From positions 1 to 6,353 of the forward strand of contig JAZUCI010000166.1 of assembly GCA_045639045.1 (NCBI GenBank): a DNA stretch of 6,353 bases, in the 5' to 3' direction. The notes below the pieces were generated by a model. That model was not told the DNA's origin. It saw nothing but the letters and a program-made list of their open reading frames with translations, and did no database searches. Source of the DNA: SIG402 sp045639045 (lineage in GTDB: Bacteria > Bacillota > Clostridia > Christensenellales > Borkfalkiaceae). Position 1 is the first letter of the stretch, and each line of letters begins with the position of its first letter. Position numbers and translations under genes: made by a program. Shown here piece after piece: positions 5,396-6,353 of the stretch.

Positions 5396-6353
5396 ATGCG
5401 CTTTTTAGCGTTTGACATCGAGTGCGCGCGCGTAAGTAAAACGGCGGCGCACATTTTATCCTTCGGCTACGCGTTGGCGGACGAGAATTTTACGGTTTTG
5501 GAGCAGGAAGATATTCTAATCAACCCCGGCACCAAAATTTACGTACATAACAAAAAGGGGGAAGGAATTGACCTTCCTTACACGGACGAAGGGTTAAAAA
5601 CACAGCCCAAATTCCCCGCGGTATACCGCCGCATAAGGGAGATGCTGGAAGATAAGGATACGGTAGTGGTAGGGCACGCAACGATGAACGACGCGCGCTA
5701 TTTAAACCTAGATACCCAACGCTTTCACCTGCCCCCCTTGCGGTTCAGTTTTTACGATACCCAACTGCTTTGCGCTGGCGTTGCGGAAGATTATACCGCC
5801 TTCCGCGGTTTAGAACACATTGCCAAGGAGTGGGGGATAGAATATAACGCGCATTGTTCTATGGAGGACGCGCTTCTCACTTTGAAAATTTTGCAAACCC
5901 TTTGCGAAAGGGAGGGGGGATTTTGTTCTATCATCCACCGCCTTGGGGTAGAGGCAGGGCACGTGATGGGGTACGACGCAATCCCTTCCACCACCGCCGC
6001 GTACCGCGAAATTTTAGCCGAAAGGGAACGCAAAAAGCAGCAGCGCCGTGAAAATTACGAAAAGATGATGGCGGCGCGCGCCGCCAAACGCGCAAGAAGG
6101 GAAAAACAAGCGCAAAACGCGCAAAAAAAGGCGCAAAGCGAACCACTTGACTTGACAGGCGGGAAGCGATTAAAATGGGCACTAAGAGATTTCTCTTCAA
6201 CGGCAGCCTTGGAATCACTGCCATCGACGCCCTTCATGCAGTCAGCATGCGTGAATCATCCCAATCCAGCAAGAAGACACGAGGAGGAAAGATACCATGA
6301 AGTCAGATGTCATCACCATCAAAGTCGGAGGCCAAGGGGTATTAGGGAGACAA
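5396..6353 (+). CDS. DEDDh 3'-5' exonuclease (DnaQ/RNase T-like), 3' end uncertain
   Basis: The start is ATG 5396, with AAGGAG (5382-5387) 8 bases before it; the frame is still open at the window end. The exonuclease domain spans residues 1 to about 175. Exo I is FDIECA (Asp7, Glu9), Exo II VGHATMNDARYL (Asp99), and Exo III HCSMEDALLTLKIL (His153, Asp158), so all five metal-binding or catalytic residues of the DEDDh class are present. Such enzymes remove nucleotides from 3' ends of DNA or RNA with two metal ions; this could be a stand-alone polymerase III epsilon-like nuclease or an RNA-trimming enzyme. Residues about 210-250 form a very basic, Arg/Lys/Ala-rich helical stretch, then SEPLDLTG, which resembles the entry into a C-terminal BRCT-like domain seen in related clostridial proteins. 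Beyond residue 255 (position 6160) the frame reads as low-quality protein (runs such as HHHQSRRPRG), so the true C-terminus is doubtful. Confidence 0.85.
   Translation, partial: MRFLAFDIECARVSKTAAHILSFGYALADENFTVLEQEDILINPGTKIYVHNKKGEGIDLPYTDEGLKTQPKFPAVYRRIREMLEDKDTVVVGHATMNDARYLNLDTQRFHLPPLRFSFYDTQLLCAGVAEDYTAFRGLEHIAKEWGIEYNAHCSMEDALLTLKILQTLCEREGGFCSIIHRLGVEAGHVMGYDAIPSTTAAYREILAERERKKQQRRENYEKMMAARAAKRARREKQAQNAQKKAQSEPLDLTGGKRLKWALRDFSSTAALESLPSTPFMQSACVNHPNPARRHEEERYHEVRCHHHQSRRPRGIRET
6297..6353 (+). CDS. Possible start of another ORF (or frameshifted exonuclease tail), partial
   Basis: ATG 6297 is preceded by a strong Shine-Dalgarno GAGGAGG (6281-6287) at 9 bases. The 19 codons visible read MKSDVITIKVGGQGVLGRQ and run off the window. 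The ATG overlaps the TGA (6298-6300) of a 41-codon ORF that starts at ATG 6175 (MGTKRFLFNGSLGITAIDALHAV...), an ATGA overlap of the kind that couples translation. Both readings look more protein-like than the exonuclease frame over the same bases. An alternative is that these two pieces are a C-terminal domain of the exonuclease read through two frameshifts, real or from sequencing. Too short to identify. Confidence 0.25.
   Translation, partial: MKSDVITIKVGGQGVLGRQ

Noticed and set aside
5791..6237. ORFs on either strand overlapping the exonuclease domain and its linker
   Set aside because: They lie in other frames of a gene with all catalytic motifs intact, and their sequences are Arg/Pro-rich as expected of shadows.

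Overview
The window looks like chromosomal DNA of a Gram-positive, clostridia-type bacterium (Bacillota), probably a gut-associated or uncultured lineage. This is inferred from the gene families (a full-length ABC-F ATPase with a C-terminal coiled coil, a PflX/COG1313-type radical SAM protein, RhaB), AAGGAG ribosome binding sites, sigma-A-like promoters with 17-bp spacers, and a surface-type protein with a VAPS repeat and a basic/Cys/transmembrane/basic C-terminal tail. No gene fixes the species.

Layout. 1-419 (+) is the 3' end of a repeat-rich protein that starts outside the window: twenty VAPS-like tetrapeptides, a Thr/Pro-rich stretch, then a putative membrane anchor. 420-693 has no convincing gene but is dense in inverted repeats, some mutually exclusive. 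A strong bidirectional hairpin terminator at 695-752 separates this from the leftward ABC-F gene (791-2674, -). Between the ABC-F start and the radical SAM gene lies a 59-codon rightward ORF (2705-2884) with a near-consensus promoter that overlaps the 5' end of the ABC-F gene. A radical SAM gene (2862-3716, -) follows; its -10 box is so close to its ATG that a leaderless mRNA is predicted. It diverges from rhaB (3840-5312, +), which has its own extended -10 promoter and a good Shine-Dalgarno sequence. After rhaB come a terminator-like hairpin (5338-5368) and a DEDDh exonuclease of the DnaQ/RNase T type (from 5396, +), whose frame is still open at the window end.

How the genes fit together. 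The window is not one pathway. RhaB phosphorylates L-rhamnulose, but no other rhamnose gene is present. The ABC-F protein probably acts on the ribosome, the radical SAM protein is of unknown substrate, and the exonuclease trims nucleic acid ends. The mixed orientations and individual promoters and terminators suggest mostly single-gene units.

The parts most worth a second look are the repeat protein's C-terminal tail, the structured non-coding stretch after it, the small promoter-bearing ORF at 2705-2884, the predicted leaderless radical SAM gene, and the last ~200 bases. There the exonuclease frame turns implausible, base and codon use changes, and two other frames look more like coding sequence. 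I found no convincing new multi-gene system.
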